Origin: an uncultured Coriobacteriia bacterium
GTDB taxonomy: Bacteria; Actinomycetota; Coriobacteriia; Coriobacteriales; QAMH01
DNA length: 64,000 nt
Assembly: GCA_959608885.1 (NCBI GenBank)
Contig: CAUHSG010000004.1
Coordinates: forward strand, 51,488-115,487
Direction: 5' to 3'
In this document: one piece after another, positions 9,111 to 18,169 of the stretch
How positions within the stretch are numbered: position 1 is the stretch's first letter
Layout of the letters: the number at the start of each line of letters is the position of its first letter
Translations under genes and position numbers: made by a program
The notes under the pieces: model-generated
Told to the model about the DNA's origin: nothing
Database searches by the model: none
The model's input: only the letters and a program-made list of their open reading frames with translations

Positions 9111-9548
9111 ATGAAGAACAACAGCCGATTTGGACAGGCGGCATTCGTCCACTACCGTGGCGGAGTCGAGGGCGAGGAACCATTCGACGATCATTCCACG
9201 GGAGAGCCGGTTAAGATCATCTTGGGTGCGGGCGCGGTCATTCCGGGTATCGAAGACGTCTTGAGCGAGATGGAGGTGGGTGAGGAACGGACGGTCACCG
9301 TGCCGCCCGAGGAAGCTTATGGCCGTCGTGATCCCGATGGCGTGCAAATCTACCCGCGTACGATGTTCTCTTTTGGTGACGAGCTGGAAGTGGGCAGTGC
9401 CTTCAAATGGACCAATCCCGCCTCGGGTATGCCGATTCCAGTGCGTGTGATCGAGGCGACCGATTCGACCGTGAAGGTCGACTTTAATCATCCGCTTGCC
9501 GAAAAGACGCTAGTATACTGGCTGAAACTTGAAGATCTGGTTGGCTAA
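9111..9548 (+). CDS. FKBP-type peptidyl-prolyl isomerase (SlyD-like)
   Basis: This 145-residue protein begins with an FKBP half-domain: VHYRGGVEGEEPFDDH, then VIPGIEDVLSEMEVGEERTV, then PPEEAYGRRDPD. An inserted flap lies in the middle and HPLAEKTLVY near the end, the SlyD/FkpB layout. Such proteins isomerise prolyl bonds and act as chaperones, sometimes for metalloenzyme maturation. It lacks SlyD's histidine-rich tail. I chose the ATG at 9111 for its GAAGGAGCGAGC leader. Its place between the Mo/W module and its likely regulator suggests a folding role for those products, but this is only positional. Confidence 0.88.
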   Translation: MKNNSRFGQAAFVHYRGGVEGEEPFDDHSTGEPVKIILGAGAVIPGIEDVLSEMEVGEERTVTVPPEEAYGRRDPDGVQIYPRTMFSFGDELEVGSAFKWTNPASGMPIPVRVIEATDSTVKVDFNHPLAEKTLVYWLKLEDLVG

Positions 9549-9565
9549 GAGCACTGGTCACGGCA

Positions 9566-9808
9566 ATGAACTGCTTTCCATGCAAGGGACCAGGCTGCAA
9601 CGGATGCGGTAAGTTCGCCCGAACGTTCAAGACGGTGCGTAATAGCCGTGCGTTTCGGTGCCCGGTATGTGAGGGTATGATAGATGCCGATGCAGGGACA
9701 TGCGCACGTTGCGGATATGTGGCATATGCGCCACCGGGTCAGCGCAGAGGAACGGGGGCTCTCTATGGATGCGATGAAATCCCAAAGCCAGGTGACGCAG
9801 AATGCTAA
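9566..9808 (+). CDS. Small cysteine-rich putative zinc-ribbon protein
   Basis: This 80-residue frame has a dense cysteine pattern: CFPCKGPGCNGCGK near the N-terminus, then CPVC and CARCGY spaced as a zinc ribbon. No strong ribosome-binding site is visible, and the last 44 nt overlap the start of the LuxR-type gene. The cysteine spacing makes chance coding less likely. No known family was recognised. It might be a redox or metal-binding accessory protein. Confidence 0.45.
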   Translation: MNCFPCKGPGCNGCGKFARTFKTVRNSRAFRCPVCEGMIDADAGTCARCGYVAYAPPGQRRGTGALYGCDEIPKPGDAEC

Positions 9809-12494
9809 TCAGGCACGGGATCTTCCGTTTCTGAGGAAGAAGTTTCAGCCTTCTCACGTGAAGGGACGCTACGTCCTCGTGCCGGAAAACCGCATTACGC
9901 CCCAAGTTATGGATCTGGATGCGTGGAGCATCTGCCTTGTTGCGTCGCCGGCTGGCACAGGAAAAACGGCCTTGCTATCTCAGTGGTACGATGATTGTGC
10001 TCAGCGTGAAGGATGTCTGGCCTTTTGGGTGAGTCTTGATGCGCATGATGCATTGCCGCTGCGGTTCACGCGTGCTCTTGTCGAGGCGCTTGCTGCGCAT
10101 GACGCACGGTTTCGTGAGGAAGCGTCACGTCTGAAAGATTCGGCTGATGCCGAGGCGCTCGCCATAACCCTCGTTAACTGTGCCGATATCGTATTTGATG
10201 GTATCGAGCATGTCATCATTTTCATGGATGGCTATGAGCAAGCTGCCTCCCCCGAGCTTGACGAGATGATCGCGTTCTTCAATCGTTATACCGCGGATAA
10301 CATGCACTTCGTCATCGCGGGTACGTACATCCCTTCCGCGCTCTCAGATCTTGCAATGGAATGCGAAGTGCTTGAGTTTGGAGCGCAGGACATGCAATGG
10401 GACGAGGAACGCCTCGGCTTGCTCAGGAAACAGCTTGATCTTACGCAGGCAGACATCGCTTCTATTGGTTCCTATGACCTTGCGCAGACACCGCAGGGTC
10501 TTTCCTTCATCCGCTATGCGCTTGATCGTCAGTCGGGCGCAAAACCGGCGTCCGATATTTTGCGTGCATGCTGCAGGCGCTTCTTTGAGCGCGAGCTCGT
10601 TGAGCGCATTTCTTCTGACGACATGGAGCTTCTGATATGCGCGTCAATTGCGAACGAGGTGAATTCCGATCTTTGCGATCTGCTTATGGGGACGCAGGAT
10701 GCGGCAACGCGACTCGCAAGCCTGGAGCACAAGAATCTCTTTGTTGTCGCTACGCCACAGACCGATACCTGGGAGTTTGTGCCGCAGCTACGTGCTTACT
10801 TGCGTGACTTGCTGCTAGAGCGGGAACCCACGTGGCTCCAGAAACTCGCCATGAGGACCGCCAACTGGTGTCAGGAACAGAACGACATGCTCCTGCACGG
10901 CAAGTACCTGGCGATGGGGGTCGATCCCTTCTACCTCGAGGGCACTGTTGAAGGTTCGACCGGCCTTAAGCGGCCGACGCAGGCGCCGCGCAGAGAAAGC
11001 CCGAGCACGCTTTACGGCTACCTTCTTTCCAGGGAAGCGGACGATTTTCTGAAGGACCCCTACTTGGCCTGGGTCGCCGTGTGGAGCTGTGTCTCGGCGG
11101 GTGACGTGCGCCATGCACGCTGTTGGCTCGATCAAGTTCGTTCGATTGAGGGCAATGATGCCAATGATCGCCCCTATCGTTTTGCTGATGCTCTCTGCAT
11201 AGCGCTGGAAGGCGATAGTGCTCGTTCGCTTGAGATTATCCAGCTCCTTCTGGACGAGGAGGAAGACCTCCCGCTCACGTTCAATTGCCTGCTTAACCAT
11301 ATGGCGGGCGAGAACCTCGAGCGTCTTGGGCGCGTGCGCGAGGGACGCGACATGTACCTCAAGGCATGCTCGCTTGCAGAGCATTGCGATACGCCGTTCT
11401 ATCGGCTCTTCGATCTCAATTTGCTTGCTCAGTATTACTTTTACATTGGTGATTTCGAGGAGGCTGAAAAGACTGTCAAGCGCGGTCTGGCGCTCTGCGG
11501 TGAGGAGACGCCGATCTACGGTTCCCTGCTTGCTGTGCGCGCCTCCATACTTATCGAGCGTCATGAGCTTGAGCCCGCGCGTGTGTGCCTGGAGGAAGCG
11601 CTCGCATGCGTTTCCACGGAAACAAATCTGGATATGTATGTCGATGTTCAGATGGCACGTGCTCGTCTGCGCCGAGTCGAGGGCAATCGCATTGCTGCGT
11701 TCGAGATTGCATCGGATACGGTAGACGCCATGGAGGGCAAGCGTGTCCCGCGCAATATGGATATGCGCGCCTATGCGCTTAAGGCAGCGCTGGCGGCCGA
11801 GCTCGATGAGATGTCGATGGCGTGCGCATGCGAGGACACCATCGATGGTTTCATGGACGATGCGGATGCGTTTCGTTCCATTACCTGTGCGTTTGCGAAG
11901 GCCCGCATGCTTTGGCATGGGGGCAGGCGTGAGGAATGCCTCGAGCTTCTCGAACGCAAGCGACCGGTGATTGACGAGACGGGCAGCATCTACTTTGCCA
12001 CGCAGCTTGCCGTCCTTTGCGCTTCCTATCATGCCGAGATGGGACACGATTCGCGCGCGATGGTCGAGTTGAGCCGCTCCGTGGAGCTCGCCATGCATGG
12101 CGGCTTCAAGAGTGTGTTCCTCGAGGGACGTACCTGCATGCATGAGCTACTCTTGCAGCTTGCGACTTCGCGCAAGAGTTCTTATGCAGTTCGTAATCAC
12201 GCTAAATCTATCCTGCTTCTTTTCGATACGGAAGACGAGATCAAGGACAAGATGGCTTTCAGGGAAGGTGCGGTTCAGGGATACTATTCGCTGACTGAGC
12301 GTGAGCGCGAGATACTTCAGAAACTCAACTCTGGCATGACGCGGACCGAAATTGCCCTCTCGCTCAGCGTTTCGCAGAACACCGTCAAGACGCACCTGAG
12401 AAACATCTACTCGAAGCTTGGCGTGCATACGCGCTCGGAGGCCTATCGGGCAAGTTCGAGCGCGGGTGATACCGAAAGTCCGAACATCGAGTGA
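9765..12494 (+). CDS. MalT-like LuxR-family ATP-dependent transcriptional regulator (LAL)
   Basis: This 910-residue regulator has an N-terminal STAND-type ATPase with Walker A SPAGTGKT (about residues 61-68), a long helical TPR-like middle, and a C-terminal LuxR helix-turn-helix (about 850-905: LTEREREILQKL, then SVSQNTVKTHLRNIYSKLG). These proteins oligomerise with ATP and an inducer before activating transcription. The ATG at 9765 has GGGGG seven nt upstream. It lies between module 1 and an MFS gene on the same strand, and both of those have a shared two-box promoter motif, so it is the best candidate activator. The inducer is unknown. Confidence 0.9.
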   Translation: MDAMKSQSQVTQNANQARDLPFLRKKFQPSHVKGRYVLVPENRITPQVMDLDAWSICLVASPAGTGKTALLSQWYDDCAQREGCLAFWVSLDAHDALPLRFTRALVEALAAHDARFREEASRLKDSADAEALAITLVNCADIVFDGIEHVIIFMDGYEQAASPELDEMIAFFNRYTADNMHFVIAGTYIPSALSDLAMECEVLEFGAQDMQWDEERLGLLRKQLDLTQADIASIGSYDLAQTPQGLSFIRYALDRQSGAKPASDILRACCRRFFERELVERISSDDMELLICASIANEVNSDLCDLLMGTQDAATRLASLEHKNLFVVATPQTDTWEFVPQLRAYLRDLLLEREPTWLQKLAMRTANWCQEQNDMLLHGKYLAMGVDPFYLEGTVEGSTGLKRPTQAPRRESPSTLYGYLLSREADDFLKDPYLAWVAVWSCVSAGDVRHARCWLDQVRSIEGNDANDRPYRFADALCIALEGDSARSLEIIQLLLDEEEDLPLTFNCLLNHMAGENLERLGRVREGRDMYLKACSLAEHCDTPFYRLFDLNLLAQYYFYIGDFEEAEKTVKRGLALCGEETPIYGSLLAVRASILIERHELEPARVCLEEALACVSTETNLDMYVDVQMARARLRRVEGNRIAAFEIASDTVDAMEGKRVPRNMDMRAYALKAALAAELDEMSMACACEDTIDGFMDDADAFRSITCAFAKARMLWHGGRREECLELLERKRPVIDETGSIYFATQLAVLCASYHAEMGHDSRAMVELSRSVELAMHGGFKSVFLEGRTCMHELLLQLATSRKSSYAVRNHAKSILLLFDTEDEIKDKMAFREGAVQGYYSLTEREREILQKLNSGMTRTEIALSLSVSQNTVKTHLRNIYSKLGVHTRSEAYRASSSAGDTESPNIE

Positions 12495-12540
12495 TTGTCA
12501 TCGGGGCAATCGGGTCGTAGCCTTCTCTTGCGCCTCACCC

Positions 12541-12600
12541 TTCTCACCCCATAAAAACCCCTTGTATGGGTCTATTTCCGACGCGCTCTGTTTCTTAGAT
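12541..12600 (+). promoter_or_regulatory. Putative promoter of MFS gene, two-box motif
   Basis: TTCTCACCCC at 12541 and TTTCTTAGAT at 12591, 50 bp apart, match the pair upstream of module 1. The segment between them contains CCCATA and TATGGG as an inverted repeat with an 11-nt spacer, a possible binding site for a dimeric regulator. Confidence 0.4.
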
Positions 12601-12736
12601 TGGGAACAGAGGCTTCGGGCATAGGCCCGACAGCGGCATGCCCGCGCGACGATAGGCACACGACGTGCCATGACGAGTATCGACGAACGGGTATCTGACG
12701 AGCTTCTATCGTTTGTTTCGTGAGGGGAGATACGAA

Positions 12737-13963
12737 ATGGAAGAGACTATACAAAAGCCCGCAAAGACGGGGAACATGAACGGCGGCCGTGCCTGGGCCG
12801 TCGTACTCGTCGTCTTTCTAGCGGGGTTCTGCATGCCCGCCAATATGGGTGAGACTATGTGGATTGCGCCTGTGGTCATGGAATCTCTTGGGTTCGGGCC
12901 CGATATCCTCGGATGGGTCAACGGCGTGTTCTACATATTGGGAGCAGTCATTGCCTTTCCTGCGGCATCTTTTATACGCCGGCTTGGCATACGCTGGTCT
13001 GTGACCATCGCGTTGGCGTGCGGCATTCTTGGCAATGCAATCGGGATCTTTGCGGCGGATGTGACTGTGCTCATGGTGTCGCGTATTATCCAGGGCGCGG
13101 GCTTTGGCCTCATGGGTGTTATTGGCGTTGCGGCTATCTCACCGTGGTTTCCCAAGGAAAAGCGAGGTTTGCCATTGGGGGTGTGGGCCATCTGGGTTGC
13201 AGCTGCAAATGCCATCACGCCCATGCTTGATGCTGCCATAGTGCAAGCTACAGGTAATTACGTGAGTGTCTGGCAGTTCTTCCTGGTTTTTGACATTATC
13301 GTGCTCGTTTTGTTCCTGCTCGTCTATCGCACGCCCTCCGACCCCTATATCGACGAGGCTGAAAAGCGCGGTGAGGTCCAGTTCTCGTACAAGGAACTGT
13401 TCAGCAATAAGGTCGTATGGGTGCTGGCGTTCGTGTTCTTCATCGAAGAAGGCGCATTCATTGCAAGTCAAGGTTTTCTATCGACATATATCACCACATA
13501 TGTCGATCCCAATCTCATGGTGGGAACGGCCTTCGTGAGCGCTGGTGCATTCTGGGGTATGTGCGTGAGTCCCATTGCTGGCAAGATATCCGATGCCATC
13601 AAATCGCGTCGAAAGATTCTCATCTTCTGCATGGTGAGTGCCGTTTTCTTCGGCGCGCTTGTGTTCTCGATTACTGATGTCGCTTTATACATCATCGTCA
13701 TCATCCTGAATGGTTTTGTAGGTGGCGGCGTCACGGCAATGCTGTGGACGGCTAGCACCGAAGTGGTGCCCTCTCACCTCATCTCTGGTGCCACGGCGGC
13801 TCTAGCTTGCTCGCAGAGCGTTGGCATGTTTCTGGGCTCCATGTTCATGGGCAATGTCATCGCGGCTATCGGGTTTACGATGTCCGGCTTCGTGGTGCTT
13901 GCTCCGTGTTTTGCCATCGGCCTGCTCGCCGTCATCTTCGGTCTTCGTGGCAAACTGAAGTAA
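12737..13963 (+). CDS. MFS transporter
   Basis: This 408-residue protein has about 12 hydrophobic segments in the two six-helix halves typical of the major facilitator superfamily. It has a conserved MFS loop between helices 2 and 3 (RRLGIRWS) and GAGFGLMGVIGVAA in helix 4/5. GGGGAG precedes the ATG at 12737; an in-frame ATG 24 nt upstream lacks one. It directly follows the LuxR-type regulator and shares promoter motifs with module 1, so it probably imports the module 1 substrate or exports its product. No substrate can be assigned. Confidence 0.9.
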   Translation: MEETIQKPAKTGNMNGGRAWAVVLVVFLAGFCMPANMGETMWIAPVVMESLGFGPDILGWVNGVFYILGAVIAFPAASFIRRLGIRWSVTIALACGILGNAIGIFAADVTVLMVSRIIQGAGFGLMGVIGVAAISPWFPKEKRGLPLGVWAIWVAAANAITPMLDAAIVQATGNYVSVWQFFLVFDIIVLVLFLLVYRTPSDPYIDEAEKRGEVQFSYKELFSNKVVWVLAFVFFIEEGAFIASQGFLSTYITTYVDPNLMVGTAFVSAGAFWGMCVSPIAGKISDAIKSRRKILIFCMVSAVFFGALVFSITDVALYIIVIILNGFVGGGVTAMLWTASTEVVPSHLISGATAALACSQSVGMFLGSMFMGNVIAAIGFTMSGFVVLAPCFAIGLLAVIFGLRGKLK

Positions 13964-13991
13964 GACAAAACTGCCCCGGCGACTTTTGTCT
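13963..13991. repeat. Family-A palindrome
   Basis: Arms AGACAAAA / TTTTGTCT around CTGCCCCGGCGAC. It begins at the last base of the MFS gene and is followed by a separate terminator. Confidence 0.85.
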
Positions 13992-13997
13992 GGTTTT

Positions 13998-14027
13998 GGC
14001 GCCTCCGGATTACCGGGGGCGCCTTTT
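13998..14027 (+). terminator. Rho-independent terminator after MFS gene
   Basis: GGCGCC(T)CCGG pairs with CCGG(G)GGCGCC, followed by TTTT. It lies between the MFS gene (plus) and the convergent small cysteine protein gene (minus). Confidence 0.8.
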
Positions 14028-14353
14028 CACGTCTGCTTCTTGTCGTGCAGCTTCTTGCGCATGTATTCGAGCGTCATGATGGGATGGCGAAATACCATAC
14101 GGGGAGCCGCGTAGCGCATGATGGTCTTGATGCGGATTTGCGCCTCGCCACGTTGGCAATGCGTCTTGCAGTCCTGACAGTTACCTTCATGACCGTAGGG
14201 GCACGAGGAGGTACGGCTAAGCGTCTGTTCGATTGCTTCGCGACATTCGGGACACATGCCGGCGGCATCCTTTTTTGCCTCACCATGATTGCCCCGGCAG
14301 TAGATGCGTCCAATGGCCTCGAGTGTGCGCCTGTCTTTATCGACTTTCTCCAT
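14027..14353 (-). CDS. Nitrous oxide-stimulated promoter family protein
   Basis: This 108-residue protein matches the family annotated as nitrous oxide-stimulated promoter (PF11756): an N-terminal RRTLEAIGRIYCRGNH, a middle CPECREAIEQTLSRTSSCPYG, and closely spaced cysteines CQDCKTHC, ending MRYAAPRMVFRHPI. The seven cysteines suggest metal or Fe-S binding. Its biochemical role is not established. GGAGC precedes the ATG. It converges on the MFS gene. Confidence 0.85.
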   Translation of the reverse strand: MEKVDKDRRTLEAIGRIYCRGNHGEAKKDAAGMCPECREAIEQTLSRTSSCPYGHEGNCQDCKTHCQRGEAQIRIKTIMRYAAPRMVFRHPIMTLEYMRKKLHDKKQT

Positions 14354-14583
14354 GCTCCGAGTATAGACGATATGCAGGCGGAGGCCGAGCTTTTGGCATG
14401 GGCTCTCCTTTGCACTCTGCTATCATGTGCTCGCTGTTTGGCTCGGTGGCGGTGGCGCGCCAAGATGCCGGGCCCTGACCAAAGGGGACCTGAACCTTGC
14501 GTTTCTAGTTGATGACCTATTTCGTTTCGTGGCTCGTCGCCTTTGGAGGCGATCGTGTCGCGCTGTCATCAAGCGAGGTTCCC

Positions 14584-16077
14584 ATGCAGATAACCCTGAA
14601 CGACGTCTCCTATTCGTATCCCGGATCGACCCAGACCGTCCTCGACGGCGTGCGCGCCGTTTTTTCGGCGGGGTGGACGGGCATCATCGGCAACAACGGT
14701 TGTGGCAAGAGCACGCTCGCGCGCATTGCGACGGGCATGTTGGTGCCTGACAGCGGTACGGTTTCTCCGCGTGGCCTGGTCGTTGCATATTGTGAGCAGG
14801 ATGCGACCACTCCACCCGACCGGCTCGAGGATTTTGCGTGCTCGTGGGAGCAGACGGCCGTGCGCCTGCGCGCCGATTTGGGCGTCGACGATGACTGGCC
14901 CTGGCGCTATGACACACTTTCGAGCGGCCAGCAAAAGCGTTTGCAGGTTGCCGTGGCGCTTTGGGAGAATCCGGATGTGCTCGTCATGGACGAGCCGACC
15001 AACCACGTGGATGTCCTCACGCGCCGGGCCATTCTCAGGGCGCTTGCGGGCTATCGGGGTGTCGGGCTGCTTATTTCCCACGACCGCGAGCTTCTGGATG
15101 CCCTCGCGGGGCAGTGTCTGTGCTTCGAGGGCGTGCGTGTCGTGATGCGATCGGGTGGCTATGCGCAGGCAAGGGAGCAGGCCGCGTGCGATACGAAGAC
15201 CGCGCAGCGTCAGCGACGGGACGCCAAACGCGAGGCGGCACGCATCCAGGCCGAAGCCGCGCGGCGACGCAACGAGGCGAGTAAGTCGGATGCAAAACGA
15301 AGCGCACGCCATCTTGATGCGAAGGATCATGACGGCAAGGGGCGCATCAAGCTGGCGGTCTATACCGGCAAGGACGGCGTTGCCGGTAAGCTCTCCTCAC
15401 GTATGGACGCACGTTTGGAGAAGGTGCGGCAAGCGCTTGATGAAGCACACGTGGATAAGCAGTATGCGGGCGATATATGGATGGACGCAGAGGCCAGCCC
15501 GCGCAAGGTGCTCGTGCGCATGGAGGCAGGCGAGTTGACGCAGGGGGAGCATTGTCTGCGCATACCGGACCTTGCGGTGGGTAACACCGAGCACATCGGC
15601 ATCGCGGGAGTCAACGGCAGCGGCAAGACCACATTGCTCACGGCGTTCATGCGAAAGGCGCCAGACGACCTGAGTACGCTCTTCATTCCACAGGAAATCG
15701 GAAGCGAGCTCGCCGCGCGCATAATGGCCAGCCTGCATGAAGCGTCACCCGGCGAGCGCGGTCGCGTCCTCTCCATCGTCGCGCAGCTCAACTCCGACCC
15801 CGACCGTATCCTGGATGGTGACGAGCTCAGCCCCGGCGAGTTGCGCAAGATCATGCTTGCCCAGGGCATTTTGCGCCATCCCGTGCTGATAGCAATGGAC
15901 GAACCGACCAACCATTTGGATGTCGGCTCCATTGAGGCCCTGGAACGTGTGCTCGTCGTCTATCCGGGAGCGCTCGTGCTCGTGAGCCACGACGAACGCC
16001 TGCTCGAAAAGACGACGGACATTCGCTGGTGTCTGGAGAGCGGCGATGGGAGTGCGTACGTGCTGCGCACGACGTAG
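14584..16077 (+). CDS. ABC-F family ATP-binding protein
   Basis: This 497-residue protein carries two ABC ATPase domains and no membrane segments. Domain 1 has GNNGCGKST, LSSGQQKRLQ and LVMDEPTNHVD. Domain 2 has GVNGSGKTT, LSPGELRKIML and IAMDEPTNHLD. A charged linker rich in Arg/Ala/Lys (about 200-290) joins them. ABC-F proteins act on ribosomes, some conferring resistance to 50S-targeting antibiotics. The ATG at 14584 is preceded by GCGAGG; the frame extends upstream without a better site. Whether this one gives resistance or is a translation factor cannot be told from sequence. Confidence 0.9.
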   Translation: MQITLNDVSYSYPGSTQTVLDGVRAVFSAGWTGIIGNNGCGKSTLARIATGMLVPDSGTVSPRGLVVAYCEQDATTPPDRLEDFACSWEQTAVRLRADLGVDDDWPWRYDTLSSGQQKRLQVAVALWENPDVLVMDEPTNHVDVLTRRAILRALAGYRGVGLLISHDRELLDALAGQCLCFEGVRVVMRSGGYAQAREQAACDTKTAQRQRRDAKREAARIQAEAARRRNEASKSDAKRSARHLDAKDHDGKGRIKLAVYTGKDGVAGKLSSRMDARLEKVRQALDEAHVDKQYAGDIWMDAEASPRKVLVRMEAGELTQGEHCLRIPDLAVGNTEHIGIAGVNGSGKTTLLTAFMRKAPDDLSTLFIPQEIGSELAARIMASLHEASPGERGRVLSIVAQLNSDPDRILDGDELSPGELRKIMLAQGILRHPVLIAMDEPTNHLDVGSIEALERVLVVYPGALVLVSHDERLLEKTTDIRWCLESGDGSAYVLRTT

Positions 16078-16085
16078 GGTTGAGG

Positions 16086-16451
16086 CTATAGACCCAGTGC
16101 TCGCATCCAGGCATCTTCCTTGAAACCAGGAATCACCGTCGCGTCGGTCACTAGCAGGGGGCGTTTCACGAGCATGCCATTGCTTGCCAACAGAGCGTAT
16201 TGCGCGGCTTCGTCCATGTCGGGCAGCTTCTTCGACAGCTCCATCTCACGGTAGAGCATACCGCTCGTGTTGAAGAAGCGCTTGAGGGAAAGCCCGCTTC
16301 GCTCGTGCCATGCGCGAAGCTCGTCAGCGCTGGGGTTGTCCTCCACGATGTGGCGTGCCGTATAACTCACACCATGCTCGCCAAGCCATTTCTTGGCCTT
16401 TTTGCAGGTGGAGCACTTCGGATATTCTAGGAACAGGATTTCGCTGGACAT
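16086..16451 (-). CDS. ArsC/Spx-like thioredoxin-fold protein
   Basis: This 121-residue protein has the ArsC/Spx thioredoxin-like fold, with an N-terminal CSTCKK (CxxC) motif at about residues 13-18 and KRPLLV near residue 95. It may be a glutaredoxin-like reductase or an Spx-type regulator. AAGGAG precedes the ATG. It is the last of three genes with msrA, 14 nt after the preceding one, suggesting a role in thiol or methionine oxidation stress. Confidence 0.85.
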   Translation of the reverse strand: MSSEILFLEYPKCSTCKKAKKWLGEHGVSYTARHIVEDNPSADELRAWHERSGLSLKRFFNTSGMLYREMELSKKLPDMDEAAQYALLASNGMLVKRPLLVTDATVIPGFKEDAWMRALGL

Positions 16452-16465
16452 GGCAACTCTCCTTG

Positions 16466-16813
16466 CTAAAACAGGCTCTCGCCGAGGTACTTGTCATGGG
16501 GCATTACGAGACAGCGCTCAATGGGCTTCCAGTAGCTTTCGTACAGGGCTTTCTGGGCTAGGCCGTAGTTTTCCTTCGAGTCAAAATCCCAGACGAGCAC
16601 GTACTTCACGCTCTTTACGACACGCGTGAGTTCGATGGGTGGCAGGCCATCGCGAATCTGCTCCATGTCGACACGATATCCACGTTTGATGAGGCGCAAC
16701 GACAAAAGGCCCGGCTGTTGCTTGAGAAGCTCTTTTGCCTCCAACATGAGTGTCTCAAATTCCTCGACCCTCTGTGGCTTCACCTGATATATGCACACTT
16801 CTGCAAATGACAT
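16466..16813 (-). CDS. Small dimeric alpha/beta-barrel (ABM-like) protein
   Basis: This 115-residue protein begins MSFAEVCIYQVKPQ and has the pattern of a ferredoxin-like antibiotic-biosynthesis-monooxygenase (ABM) fold, including PGLLSLRLIKRGYR and a VLVWDFDSKENY strand-turn. Such proteins are often heme-binding or quinone-processing, but no catalytic set is evident. I chose the ATG at 16813 over one 54 nt upstream because of AGAGGAGC. It lies between msrA and the Spx-like gene in one operon. Confidence 0.7.
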   Translation of the reverse strand: MSFAEVCIYQVKPQRVEEFETLMLEAKELLKQQPGLLSLRLIKRGYRVDMEQIRDGLPPIELTRVVKSVKYVLVWDFDSKENYGLAQKALYESYWKPIERCLVMPHDKYLGESLF

Positions 16814-16826
16814 TGCTGCTCCTCTT

Positions 16827-17351
<525 letters not shown>

Positions 17352-17443
17352 GATGCCTCCGCAACTTGACTGCTTGCATCTTAGCGGAATCCGGCCTATG
17401 GGATAATGACGCAAGTCCGGCATCCGATTTTGGAGGGCCCCAT

Positions 17444-18169
17444 ATGCAACGAACCATCGACATACAATGCGTGGACGGCGGTGTGGCGCAGGCCCCAGTG
17501 CTCGATGTGGCGGATGTCGTTGCGCTCGAGCAGCGCATCGCACGGGACGGCACATCGCTTTTGGAGCTCATGACACGCGCGGGAACTGCTCTCGCTCACG
17601 CAGTTGAGGAGTATGCTGTATCCGGTGCCACGATTGTCATCCTCGCGGGCTCGGGCAACAACGGCGGCGACGGGTGGGTAGCCGCTCGTGCACTTGCCGC
17701 GGCAGACCGCAACGTGACGCTTGTTAGCAAGACCGCTCCCGAGGAGCTAACGGCGGAGCCGGCCCGCACGGTTGCGCTCGAGTCTGCATCTACCGGCAGC
17801 TTTGACCTTGTCATCGCTCCGTCGGATACAGAGCTGGCACGGCTGTTCGACAATGTCGACGTCATCGTCGACGCGATACTCGGTACCGGCTTTGCCCACG
17901 ACCAGGTACGCGAACCCTACGCAACGTGGATTCGCCAGGCGAACGAGACGCATCGCAAGTACGGTGTGCGCATCGTCGCGGCCGATTGCCCCAGCGGACT
18001 CAATGCCCAAACCGGCGCAACCGCCAGCGAATGCATCGCGGCCGACGAGACCGTTACGATGATCGTGCCCAAGACCGGGCTCGTGGAGCCGCAAGCGCGT
18101 CCATACGTGGGCACGCTCTTGCTCGCCCCGCTCATCTCGATTGAGGAGTATTTCGATGACCTGCTTTGA
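17444..18169 (+). CDS. nnrE: NAD(P)H-hydrate epimerase
   Basis: This 241-residue protein is a YjeF N-terminal domain with the signature GSGNNGGDGW (about 64-73), DAILGTG (about 145), and DCPSGLNAQTG. It epimerises the damaged nucleotide R-NAD(P)HX to the S form for repair. The dehydratase domain (NnrD), often fused, is absent here. GGAGGG precedes the ATG at 17444. Its last 14 nt overlap the start of the aldo/keto reductase gene, so the two are probably coupled. Confidence 0.9.
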   Translation: MQRTIDIQCVDGGVAQAPVLDVADVVALEQRIARDGTSLLELMTRAGTALAHAVEEYAVSGATIVILAGSGNNGGDGWVAARALAAADRNVTLVSKTAPEELTAEPARTVALESASTGSFDLVIAPSDTELARLFDNVDVIVDAILGTGFAHDQVREPYATWIRQANETHRKYGVRIVAADCPSGLNAQTGATASECIAADETVTMIVPKTGLVEPQARPYVGTLLLAPLISIEEYFDDLL

